Shown: piece by piece, positions 1 to 6,884 of the stretch
Numbering within the stretch: position 1 is the first letter of the stretch
Layout of the letters: every line of letters begins with the position of its first letter
Made by a program: the position numbers and the translations under genes
The notes under the pieces: model-generated
Told to the model about the DNA's origin: nothing
Databases searched by the model: none
Seen by the model: the letters and a program-made list of their open reading frames with translations, nothing else
Assembly (NCBI GenBank): GCA_947572235.1
Contig: CANPBB010000004.1
Span: 1-61,679 of the forward strand
DNA from: an uncultured Clostridia bacterium
GTDB lineage: Bacteria > Bacillota > Clostridia > Oscillospirales > Oscillospiraceae
Direction: 5' to 3'
DNA: 61,679 bases

Positions 1-710
1 CTCTCTTTCATATAACGCAAAAGAGCCTGCGTTAAATCTCGCTCACGCAATCTGGAAACAGGGATTTTATCGCCCTGTGACAGTATGACCTGTCCGGCAT
101 TACATCCGCGAATGTATTCAATATTGACAAGATAACTTCTGTGGCATCTGAAAAAACGTCCATCAATACGCTGCTCTAAATCATTCAGCTTATCATAATA
201 GTCGGTGATTTTTCCGTTGCTTTGGTGGATATAGATTTTTCTGCCCTGCACCTCGCAATACACGATTTCGGCTAACAGGATAATATCACAGGAAGTTCCT
301 CTCTGGACAACAATATTTTTTGCCTCCCTCTGCTGTATAGATTTGATTATCCTGTCCATTGTTTTCTTGAAATGGCCGCTATTTAATGGTTTGACTAAAT
401 AGTCAAAGGCCTCCACTTCAAAAGCGTCAAATACACACTCCTTCAGAACGGTCACAAAAATCAATAGGCTGTGATTTTTCCTTTGGCGGAGCATTTTAGC
501 GGTTTCCATCCCGTTTAGATGCTCCATTTGAATATCAAGGAAAATCACATCAAAGTCACAACCGCTTTCTAAAAGGGAACGTCCGTCTGAAAAGCTATTG
601 ACACAGTACGATGGAATATGCTCCCCGTTCATGTATTGTGAAAGCTGGTTGGAAATTTCCTGTACCATAATCGGCTCGTCATCGCAAATTGCGAATGTAA
701 TCATCTTCAT
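1..710 (-). CDS. LytTR-family response regulator (AgrA/VirR type), 3' end cut by window edge
   Basis: The minus strand is open from 710 to the left edge. It begins MKMITFAICDDEP, which is the acidic pocket of a receiver domain. The phospho-acceptor region VIFLDIQMEHLNG follows, then LVKPL with the conserved Lys. The C-terminal half ends in FRCHRSYLVNIEYI and LSQGDKIPVSR, which are LytTR DNA-binding signatures. The protein would bind direct-repeat operators after phosphorylation by a GHKL kinase that lies outside the window. ATG at 704 preceded by GGTGATGAAG is an alternative start. Base use is clearly more AT-rich than the genes to the right, suggesting that the locus was acquired. The stop codon lies outside the window. 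Confidence 0.9.
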   Translation of the reverse strand, partial: MKMITFAICDDEPIMVQEISNQLSQYMNGEHIPSYCVNSFSDGRSLLESGCDFDVIFLDIQMEHLNGMETAKMLRQRKNHSLLIFVTVLKECVFDAFEVEAFDYLVKPLNSGHFKKTMDRIIKSIQQREAKNIVVQRGTSCDIILLAEIVYCEVQGRKIYIHQSNGKITDYYDKLNDLEQRIDGRFFRCHRSYLVNIEYIRGCNAGQVILSQGDKIPVSRLRERDLTQALLRYMKE

Positions 711-826
711 CACCGCGCTTCGCAAACAGAATAACAGATAGGGGACTTTTGAGTCTTTACTTTGTATATCTTTATTGAATTGTGCTGGATTTTCCAACAT
801 AGGCAAATCCAACGCAGGCGGCCTTC

Positions 827-1504
827 CTAATTGATAGAAACGACGCGCAAAACCTCCCCTTCCACCGTGAACTGGATATCGAGGCCTGCAAAGGATAGGC
901 CGTAGACGCGCTCTGGATCGTGCTGGTAGGGGGGGCGGGGGTCGTTTGAGAGGACGCCGGTGAGAGCCTCCCGGCGGTCCTCCGGGACTAAGGCGAGGAG
1001 GGCGGGCGGGAAGTCCACTGCCAGCAGGCGGCGGGGGGCGGCGTCGGTATAGCCGCCGGTGGCCTCGGGGTGGCTGTCGGAGTAGGGGAGATAGGGCTTG
1101 ATGTCGAAGATGGGGGTGCCGTCCATCAGATCCGCCCCGGCTACGATCAGGTGGGCGCCGATGTCCGGGGTGGTTTTCACGGAGATAAGGCGGACGCAGG
1201 AGAGGCCTAAGGCGTTGGGGCGGAAGGGGGAGCGGGAGGCAAAAACCCCCACCCGGCGGTTGCCCCCTAAGCGGGGCGGGCGGACGGTGGGAGACCAGCC
1301 CGGTTCTGTGCAGGCGGAGAAGTGCCAGATCAGCCACAGATGGGAGAAGTCCTCGATGCTCCGGAGAGCGTCGGGGTTGCGGTAGGGCGGGGTGAAGATG
1401 ACGGCGGCGCGGAGGCTGTCTACCAGTCCGCTCTGCCGGGGGATGCCGAATTTGGAGGGGAAGTCGCTGCGGATGTGGGCGATGGGGGTGAGGGTGTGGG
1501 ACAT
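827..1504 (-). CDS. trmO: tRNA (N6-threonylcarbamoyladenosine-N6)-methyltransferase TrmO
   Basis: A 225-residue TsaA/TrmO-family protein that methylates t6A37 of tRNA using SAM. Visible family signatures are PIAHIRSDFPSKFG at the N terminus, RVGVFASRSPFRPN (residues about 84-97), GTPIFDIKPY in the middle and SNDPRPPY near the C terminus. The start at 1504 is chosen because AAAGGAGG sits 5-8 bases upstream. An in-frame ATG 12 codons earlier has no such site. The gene is GC-rich like the bulk of the window but lies between two AT-rich stretches. Length is typical of bacterial members with the C-terminal extension. Confidence 0.92.
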   Translation of the reverse strand: MSHTLTPIAHIRSDFPSKFGIPRQSGLVDSLRAAVIFTPPYRNPDALRSIEDFSHLWLIWHFSACTEPGWSPTVRPPRLGGNRRVGVFASRSPFRPNALGLSCVRLISVKTTPDIGAHLIVAGADLMDGTPIFDIKPYLPYSDSHPEATGGYTDAAPRRLLAVDFPPALLALVPEDRREALTGVLSNDPRPPYQHDPERVYGLSFAGLDIQFTVEGEVLRVVSIN

Positions 1505-1540
1505 GGGAACCTCCTTTGATGAGTCTGTTTCGGATAACAT

Positions 1541-2233
1541 TTACTCTATATTTTTCCAAAAATTCTCAAATGATGCACTTTTATTCCGCTTTCCGGCGGT
1601 TACTTCTATCCTTGCCTCTATCATGCCTTTGAATATCTCCTCTTCCGAAAAAGGGGATATTTCTTTTATTCTATCCATATCAATCTCCGCATTTTGGGAC
1701 AGTATCATACGCTCCAATGTGGGCGAAATTTTATCAACAATCATTTCCTCAAAAATTGCTTCTCGAACTTCTTCATTGATGCTCTCAAAACACCTGTAAT
1801 ACTCGTCTATGTACTGCATGAATTTGTCCATGTTTTCTCTGCTGTGAATCAAAGAAAATATTTTGCTCTTTTCTTTCGGGCTTCCATTTTGCTTGACAAA
1901 CGCGCAGACTTTAGTGAATACCTTCTTAATCGTATCGTATGCCAATCCACCTGCTATGCCGCTTGCAGCCGCCAGCGCAATGAAATTGAAAACTTCCTCG
2001 CACTGCTCCAAATGGTAATGGGTACTTATCCGGCCCTTTTCTTCCAAATCCTTTTCATATTTGAGGCGATAATCCCAACCATAGTATACCGCTTCCCTTG
2101 CCTCATTCAGAATCAACTTATAGTTTTCGGCGCTTACCCTGCTGCCGCAGCAGGGACATTCCAATACTTCGGCGTTATTGCCGGCAAAAATGTTTGCGCA
2201 GGCAAAACAAATCTTCCAATGACCGCTCTCCAT
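1541..2233 (-). CDS. hypothetical protein with N-terminal zinc ribbon, AT-rich
   Basis: A 230-residue protein that I do not recognise. The N terminus carries two Cys pairs (CFAC near residue 10 and CPCC near residue 27), which looks like a zinc ribbon. A short hydrophobic Ala/Gly segment (FIALAAASGIAGGLAY, about 85-100) could be a single membrane pass or amphipathic helix. The rest is charged and predicted helical. ATG at 2233 is preferred over ATG at 2251 because AGGGG lies 7 bases upstream of it. Codon use is much more AT-rich than trmO and rlmD on either side, so recent acquisition is likely. No function is assigned. Confidence 0.7.
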   Translation of the reverse strand: MESGHWKICFACANIFAGNNAEVLECPCCGSRVSAENYKLILNEAREAVYYGWDYRLKYEKDLEEKGRISTHYHLEQCEEVFNFIALAAASGIAGGLAYDTIKKVFTKVCAFVKQNGSPKEKSKIFSLIHSRENMDKFMQYIDEYYRCFESINEEVREAIFEEMIVDKISPTLERMILSQNAEIDMDRIKEISPFSEEEIFKGMIEARIEVTAGKRNKSASFENFWKNIE

Positions 2234-2320
2234 CTCTCTTCCCCTGATCATAAGATTATCCGCCCGTAAACAGGTGCCTCTTTGCTATTTTTTTCCACAA
2301 ACACCTCCTCCAATTATCCG

Positions 2321-3664
2321 CTATCGAGCCAAAAGAGCTACCGTTTCCACGTGCTCTGTTCTTGGGAAGAGGTCCACTGCGGCGGCTTTATGCAGGGTGT
2401 AGCCGGCTGACTTGAACCGCTGCACATCCCGCGCTAAGGTGGCGCAGTCGCAGGAGATGTAGACTACGCGGTCTGGAGCGATTTGGGTGATGGCGGTTAC
2501 TACCTCCTTGCCTAAGCCCTTGCGGGGCGGATCCACTACGACTACGTGGGCGTGGAGGTGCTCCGCGGCCAGCTTGGCCGCTATGGTGCCGGCGTCGCCT
2601 AAGAAGAAGTCCGCGTTTTCGATGCCGTTGTCCGCCGCGTTTCGGCGGGCGTTTTCTACCGCCTTGGGGACAATCTCCGCGCCGATTACTTGGCGGGCAC
2701 GGGGGGCCATGGTCAATGTGATGGTGCCGGCGCCGCAGTAGAGCTCCAGTACGGTTTCCGCTCCCGTAAGGCCTGCGTAGTCCAGCGCCTTACGGTAGAG
2801 GCGCTCCGCTTGGGGGCGGTTCACTTGGTAGAAGGCGGCGGGGGAGAGGGCGAAGCGGTGGCCGCAGAGGGTGTCGGTGAGCTCCGGCGCGCCCCAAAGG
2901 GTGCGGTACTCCTGGCCCAAGATTACGTTGGTATTGGCGGTGTTGGTGTTCAGCACGACCCCGATCAGGTTCGGGCAGCTCTCTTGGAGCAGGGCGGTCA
3001 GTGCCGCCTCCTCCGGCAGGGTTTTGCCGTTGACCACCAAGCACACTAAGGCTTGTCCGGCGGCGTTGGTGCGGACATAGACGTGGCGGAGGAGGCCGGT
3101 GCGCTTGGTCTCGTCGTAGCCGGGAACATGGTACTGCCGCATGTACCGTCCCACCGCGGCGGCGGCAACGTTGGCGGTCTCGCTCTGGAGCAGGCAGTCT
3201 GTCACCGGGATCACCTGGTGGCTGCGGGCACGGTAGAAACCGATCTGGCCGGCCCCGTCCACGGGAAACTGGCTCTTGTTCCGGTAGCGCAGGATCTCAC
3301 CGCTGGCGAGGACCGCCTCCAGCTCGATCTCCACCCCGCCGATCCGCCGCAGGGCGTCTTCCACCTTCTGCCGCTTGAAGCGCAGTTCCTCGGCGTAGGA
3401 CATGTGCCGCAGCCGGCATCCGCCGCAGGCGGGGAAGTGGGGGCAGTCCGGTGCCTGCCGCTCCGGGGAGGGCGTCAGCACCTCCGCCATTTTGGCGAAG
3501 GCGGCGTGTTTGAGCACCTTCAGGATCTGCACCGCGCAGACCTCCCCGCGGAGGGCGCCGTGGACGAACACCACCTGTCCCTCGATCCGGCAGACGCCCA
3601 AGCCCTCGGAGGAGTAGCCGTCAATGGTGACGGTGTGGATTTGGTTTTTTTGCAGAGCTGCCAT
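2321..3664 (-). CDS. rlmD: 23S rRNA (uracil-5-)-methyltransferase, TrmA/RlmD/RlmCD family
   Basis: A 447-residue SAM-dependent RNA m5U methyltransferase. An N-terminal TRAM domain (about 5-60) is followed by the Fe-S cluster cysteines in CPHFPACGGC and a later Cys in VTDC. The catalytic domain shows LELYCGAGTITL (SAM binding), VVDPPRKGLG, and YISCDCATLARD with the catalytic Cys. The start at 3664 has AAAGGGGA at suitable spacing, whereas ATG at 3715 is weaker. In Firmicutes such paralogues act at 23S U747 and/or U1939, so the exact target (RlmC, RlmD or RlmCD) cannot be settled here. It is a lone minus-strand gene. Confidence 0.9.
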   Translation of the reverse strand: MAALQKNQIHTVTIDGYSSEGLGVCRIEGQVVFVHGALRGEVCAVQILKVLKHAAFAKMAEVLTPSPERQAPDCPHFPACGGCRLRHMSYAEELRFKRQKVEDALRRIGGVEIELEAVLASGEILRYRNKSQFPVDGAGQIGFYRARSHQVIPVTDCLLQSETANVAAAAVGRYMRQYHVPGYDETKRTGLLRHVYVRTNAAGQALVCLVVNGKTLPEEAALTALLQESCPNLIGVVLNTNTANTNVILGQEYRTLWGAPELTDTLCGHRFALSPAAFYQVNRPQAERLYRKALDYAGLTGAETVLELYCGAGTITLTMAPRARQVIGAEIVPKAVENARRNAADNGIENADFFLGDAGTIAAKLAAEHLHAHVVVVDPPRKGLGKEVVTAITQIAPDRVVYISCDCATLARDVQRFKSAGYTLHKAAAVDLFPRTEHVETVALLAR

Positions 3665-4009
3665 AAAAATGTCCCCTTTACCAGCCGCTTTGTTATAATC
3701 AGGCTTATCTGACATATCCCACTTCCAGAGGCTGTATGGCCTCGGGGCGCTTGACCTGCACCATCGTGCAGATGTGTAGAGTTCCGAATGGCTGATCGGC
3801 TATGAAGCGTGTATCCATGCTCTCCTTCAGATTTCAACTCATTATAAACTATTTTGTCGTTCAATGCTATAAAAATTTGCGGCATCAGCCGCGAACGAAG
3901 TCTTAGGCTGGGTTTTGCCGCCCGCTGGCGACTACAATCTTCTTATTGAAAGCTCACTTTTCGGACTCGGTGTTGCGGATGAGAGTATCGGTAGTTCCGC
4001 AAAAACAAG
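3665..4009. other. AT-rich intergenic stretch with a start-less reading frame
   Basis: No complete gene is seen. On the plus strand 3873-4019 is an open frame of 48 codons with no ATG or ribosome site. Its translation (NEVLGWVLPPAGDYNLLIE and onward) looks protein-like, so it may be the tail of a decayed gene. The composition resembles the AT-rich patches nearby and suggests a remnant of acquired DNA. Confidence 0.35.
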
Positions 4010-4038
4010 TTGTCAATAAACCTGCGCTATGCTATAAT
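4010..4038 (+). promoter_or_regulatory. sigma-A promoter of the DUF6440 gene
   Basis: TTGTCA (4010-4015), a 17-base spacer and a perfect TATAAT (4033-4038). A leader of about 95 bases separates it from the ATG at 4140. AGGAGG occupies 4129-4134. Confidence 0.8.
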
Positions 4039-4139
4039 CAGGTCGGCCAATCGGACACTATGGGGTGGTTCACTGGTAAATCCCCGCTTGTCGGGAATTT
4101 ATATAAAAAATCAATAAAATCAAATTGCAGGAGGTAAAC

Positions 4140-4322
4140 ATGGCTGAGAAAGAACGGTTTGAGACGATTTATTCACAAGGGATTGTTGATGTAACGCAGA
4201 TCTTGGTGGATAAGGAGACTGGCGTAAATTATGTGTTTCGTAAAGTTGGAAATGCGGGGGGAATAACGCTGCTGTTAGACAGAGATGGAAAACCTGTTAT
4301 TTCTCCGATTGCAAATGACTGA
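4140..4322 (+). CDS. small DUF6440-like protein
   Basis: A 60-residue protein, MAEKERFETIY at the start, with the core ILVDKETGVNYVF and GGITLLLDRDGKPV. This pattern matches what I know as the DUF6440 family of small Firmicute proteins, whose function is unknown. The start at 4140 follows GCAGGAGGTAAAC, an ideal ribosome site. It has its own strong promoter and no operon partner. It belongs to the more AT-rich patch between rlmD and the beta-CASP nuclease. Confidence 0.8.
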   Translation: MAEKERFETIYSQGIVDVTQILVDKETGVNYVFRKVGNAGGITLLLDRDGKPVISPIAND

Positions 4323-4445
4323 CTTTTATGATTCAAATTTTCGGTTTATCGGGCGGTTACAATGTAAAGATAGCCGCCTGATTTCAGTAGTGTAACGGAT
4401 GGTTTTATTAAATGACTGTCAGCGATACTGATCCTGAACAGGGCA

Positions 4446-4472
4446 ATCGGAAATGGCGTTACCATTTCCGAT
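4446..4472. repeat. perfect inverted repeat, 11-bp arms
   Basis: ATCGGAAATGG (4446-4456) and its exact reverse complement (4462-4472) are separated by five bases. There is no T-run on either side, so a terminator role is not obvious. It lies between convergent genes (DUF6440 and the beta-CASP nuclease) and next to a second, longer palindrome. Confidence 0.8.
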
Positions 4473-4485
4473 ATGTGTGAAGCAA

Positions 4486-4534
4486 GCATCGAACCCCCGG
4501 ATCTCCCCACAGGGGAGGTTCGGGGGTTCGATGC
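4486..4534. repeat. long two-tier palindrome, 14-bp outer arms
   Basis: GCATCGAACCCCCG (4486-4499) pairs exactly with 4521-4534. Inside it, CTCCCC (4503-4508) pairs with GGGGAG (4512-4517). The whole can fold as a very stable hairpin or cruciform without a following T-run. It lies 20 bases downstream of the beta-CASP stop codon and could block transcription from either side or be a mobile-repeat end. Confidence 0.75.
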
Positions 4535-4554
4535 AGAGCAAGGCGGGGATTTAG

Positions 4555-6153
4555 CTATTTCTCCCACTTGTCGATCAGCATCTTGATCTGGTCGGCAAAG
4601 TTGCCCAGATCCCGGTTGGCGCGGCCCTTGCTGCGCTCGATGACGGACTGAAGCAGCTTGCCCATGGCCACCAGACGTTGATAGGCGCTGGAGATCTTGG
4701 TCCCCGTCCGGTCGGGGGCGGGCTTTCGCTCAGGCAGGTAGCCGATCTGGGTAATCTTCCCGGTGATCAGGTCCACCTCCTCCGTGTACTGGGGGGCGTG
4801 GGCAGAGAGGCCCAGCTTGCAGAGGCTCTCGGCAAAGTAGGGGGCCACCTCCCGGTCGCCGTGGACCACGAAGATGTGCTTTGGCTTTTCAAAGGACTGG
4901 GCCCACTCCAGAAGGTGGTCCCGGTCGGCGTGGCTGGACAGGCCCTTGAAGTTTACGATCTCCGCCCGTACGGCGATCTCCTCGCCGAAGAGGTGGACGG
5001 AGGGGACGCCCTCCAGCAGGGAGCGGCCCAAGGTGCCCTCCCCCTGATAGCCCACGAAAACCACGGTGCACTCCGGCCGCCAGAGGTTGTGCTTTAAGTG
5101 GTGGCGGATCCGTCCGGCGTCGCACATGCCCGAGGCGGAGAGAAGCACCTTGGGCGTGCGGTCGGTATTCAGAAGCTTGGACTCGTCCAAGGACTCGGTG
5201 ATGTGCAGGCCGGGGAAGGTGAACATCCCTTGATGGGTGTTCACCAGCTCCATGGCCTCGTCGTCCAAGTATCCGGTGAGATCGCCGGAGAAGATGGCGG
5301 TGGCCTTGCTGGCCAAGGGGCTGTCGATGTAGACGGGGAAGTCGGGGACGGATTTTACCAAGTTCTCCTGCTTCATCCGGCGGATGAAGTACAGTACCTC
5401 CTGTGTCCGCCCCACAGCGAAGGCGGGGATCACCACGGTGCCCCCCCGGCGGAGGGTTCGGTCGATGACTTGGGCCAGCTCCGCGGTGTAGCTCCACACC
5501 TCGGTGTGGTTGCGGTCGCCATAGGTGCTCTCCATCACCACGTAGTCGGCCTTTTTCAGCAGCACCGGCTCCCGGATGATGGGCTGGTTGCCGTTGCCGA
5601 TGTCGCCGGAAAAAACGATGGTCCGGCGCTCTCCGTTTTCCTCCGCCTCGATGGTGATAGAGGCGGATCCCAAGAGATGGCCCGCGTCGGTGAAGGCGGC
5701 GGTGACGCCGTCCCACAGCTTGACGGTCTGATCATATTCGCAGGTGTCAATGAGATCCATCACCTGCATGGCGTCGGCCATGGTGTAGATGGGCTGAACC
5801 GGGCCTCGGCCGGCGCGCTGGTTTTTCTTGCTTTGGTACTCGGCGTCCGCCTCTTGGATGTGGGCGCTGTCGGAGAGCATGATCTCCAGCAGCTGGGCGG
5901 TGAGACGGGTGGTGAGAATCCGGCCCTTGAACCCTTGGCGCACCAGCATGGGGATGCGGCCGGAGTGGTCGATGTGGGCGTGGGTGACTAAGACGCAGTC
6001 AATGGTGTTGGCGGCAAAGGGGAGGTCGCTGTTGTCCAGCTCATCCCGGCCCTGCTGCAAGCCGCAGTCAACCAAAAGCCGTTTGCCGTTTACCTCCAAG
6101 CAGTGACAGCTGCCGGTGACGCACTGGTCCGCTCCGAAGAAGCTCAGTTTCAT
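4555..6153 (-). CDS. metallo-beta-lactamase/beta-CASP RNA-processing exonuclease
   Basis: A 532-residue protein of the Ysh1/CPSF-like beta-CASP family, which cuts or trims RNA with two zinc ions. The zinc motif HAHIDH is at residues 58-63, GHLLGSASI supplies the next ligand and SGDIGN the following one. The beta-CASP motifs appear as ESTYGDR, then LSASGMCDAGRI, with FVVHGD near the C terminus. A C-terminal extension (about 470-532) is charged and partly coiled. The start at 6153 has AGGAGG 8 bases upstream; the in-frame codons further upstream lack a ribosome site. It is a monocistronic gene with its own promoter at 6230-6258. Confidence 0.92.
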   Translation of the reverse strand: MKLSFFGADQCVTGSCHCLEVNGKRLLVDCGLQQGRDELDNSDLPFAANTIDCVLVTHAHIDHSGRIPMLVRQGFKGRILTTRLTAQLLEIMLSDSAHIQEADAEYQSKKNQRAGRGPVQPIYTMADAMQVMDLIDTCEYDQTVKLWDGVTAAFTDAGHLLGSASITIEAEENGERRTIVFSGDIGNGNQPIIREPVLLKKADYVVMESTYGDRNHTEVWSYTAELAQVIDRTLRRGGTVVIPAFAVGRTQEVLYFIRRMKQENLVKSVPDFPVYIDSPLASKATAIFSGDLTGYLDDEAMELVNTHQGMFTFPGLHITESLDESKLLNTDRTPKVLLSASGMCDAGRIRHHLKHNLWRPECTVVFVGYQGEGTLGRSLLEGVPSVHLFGEEIAVRAEIVNFKGLSSHADRDHLLEWAQSFEKPKHIFVVHGDREVAPYFAESLCKLGLSAHAPQYTEEVDLITGKITQIGYLPERKPAPDRTGTKISSAYQRLVAMGKLLQSVIERSKGRANRDLGNFADQIKMLIDKWEK

Positions 6154-6229
6154 CTGCTTTACCTCCTGTTGATGGTAGGACACCGGTGCCCCCGATGGAG
6201 AGGGGGAGAGTTGTCTGATGTTGCCTCTT

Positions 6230-6258
6230 ATTGTACCACAATGTTGGGCGTTTTGCAA
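6230..6258 (-). promoter_or_regulatory. sigma-A promoter of the beta-CASP nuclease
   Basis: Read on the minus strand: TTGCAA (6258-6253), a 17-base spacer, TACAAT (6235-6230). The leader to the ATG at 6153 is about 70 bases. Confidence 0.75.
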
Positions 6259-6377
6259 TCATTTTCCTGTCGAGAAAGAGAGGTATTTGGGGAAAATGCC
6301 GAGTTGGCCGCGCCGCTGTGTGTTTTTAATATGGGAGGGGCGATCCACAGCACCATAAAATTCCCCTTTGACAGACA

Positions 6378-6406
6378 TTGCGGAATTCCTCAAATTGTGC
6401 TATTAT
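6378..6406 (+). promoter_or_regulatory. probable promoter of the zinc-ribbon membrane protein
   Basis: TTGCGG (6378-6383), 17 bases, TATTAT (6401-6406). A better -35 match, TTGACA at 6368-6373, is 27 bases from this -10 and therefore unlikely to pair with it. Confidence 0.5.
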
Positions 6407-6444
6407 AGTCTAAAAAAGAGAAGATGGCCATGGGGAGGATCACT

Positions 6445-6825
6445 ATGACAAAGATTGTGTGTGAGGAGTGCAAAAAGACCTATGACTATGAGAGGGACGA
6501 CTTCTGTCCGCGGTGCGGGGCGTATAATCAGCCGCGCGGGACCTCCGGGGCTGTGGTGCGTGTGGATGGGATGAACGAGAGCGGTCACGCCGGCTCATTT
6601 GCCCACCGGGAGGTCCACACGGAGAAAGCGGTGCGCCGGGCGGTGGGGCTGGATCAGTCCAGAGCAACGAAAAGGCCGCCCCAGAGTCCGCCGGTGAATC
6701 GACAGCAGGCCCCGGCGGCTCAATCCAAGGGGCAGCAGGGGAAAAAGAGCAATGCTTCCGTGCTGACGGCGGTGATTTGGATCATTATTATTTTGCAGTT
6801 TTTGAGGCTGTTCTTTGACTTTTGA
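6445..6825 (+). CDS. zinc-ribbon protein with C-terminal membrane anchor
   Basis: A 126-residue protein that begins MTKIVCEECKKTYDY, with CEEC and CPRC pairs (residues 6-9 and about 21-24) forming a zinc ribbon. A basic, Pro/Gln-rich linker (about 65-105) follows. The C terminus is a single hydrophobic helix (VLTAVIWIIIILQFLRLFF). It should be a tail-anchored cytosolic zinc-ribbon protein. Function is unknown. The start at 6445 is set by GGGAGG 6 bases upstream; two earlier in-frame Met codons lack a site. The gene ends in a strong hairpin shared with the convergent ABC permease. Confidence 0.8.
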   Translation: MTKIVCEECKKTYDYERDDFCPRCGAYNQPRGTSGAVVRVDGMNESGHAGSFAHREVHTEKAVRRAVGLDQSRATKRPPQSPPVNRQQAPAAQSKGQQGKKSNASVLTAVIWIIIILQFLRLFFDF

Positions 6826-6836
6826 CAGGCACAGAG

Positions 6837-6866
6837 AGGGGACCGGACTTTTATCCGGTCCCCTTT
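6837..6866. terminator. hairpin between convergent genes
   Basis: AGGGGACCGGA (6837-6847) pairs with TCCGGTCCCCT (6854-6864), loop CTTTTA. Only three or four T follow on the plus strand. It probably serves the plus-strand zinc-ribbon gene and insulates the convergent permease gene. Confidence 0.65.
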
Positions 6867-6884
6867 GACTTGGGCTTTTTCGTG

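Noticed and set aside
3946..4137. 63-codon plus-strand frame upstream of the DUF6440 gene
   Set aside because: It overlaps a near-consensus promoter and the ribosome site of the next gene, and lacks its own ribosome site.
4486..4534. tRNA remnant (GTTCGAT-like T-arm)
   Set aside because: The surrounding bases do not form an acceptor stem or anticodon arm. The sequence is simply a perfect palindrome.
4346..4567. Minus-strand frame downstream of the DUF6440 gene
   Set aside because: It runs through the two palindromes, overlaps the end of the beta-CASP gene and has no coding character.
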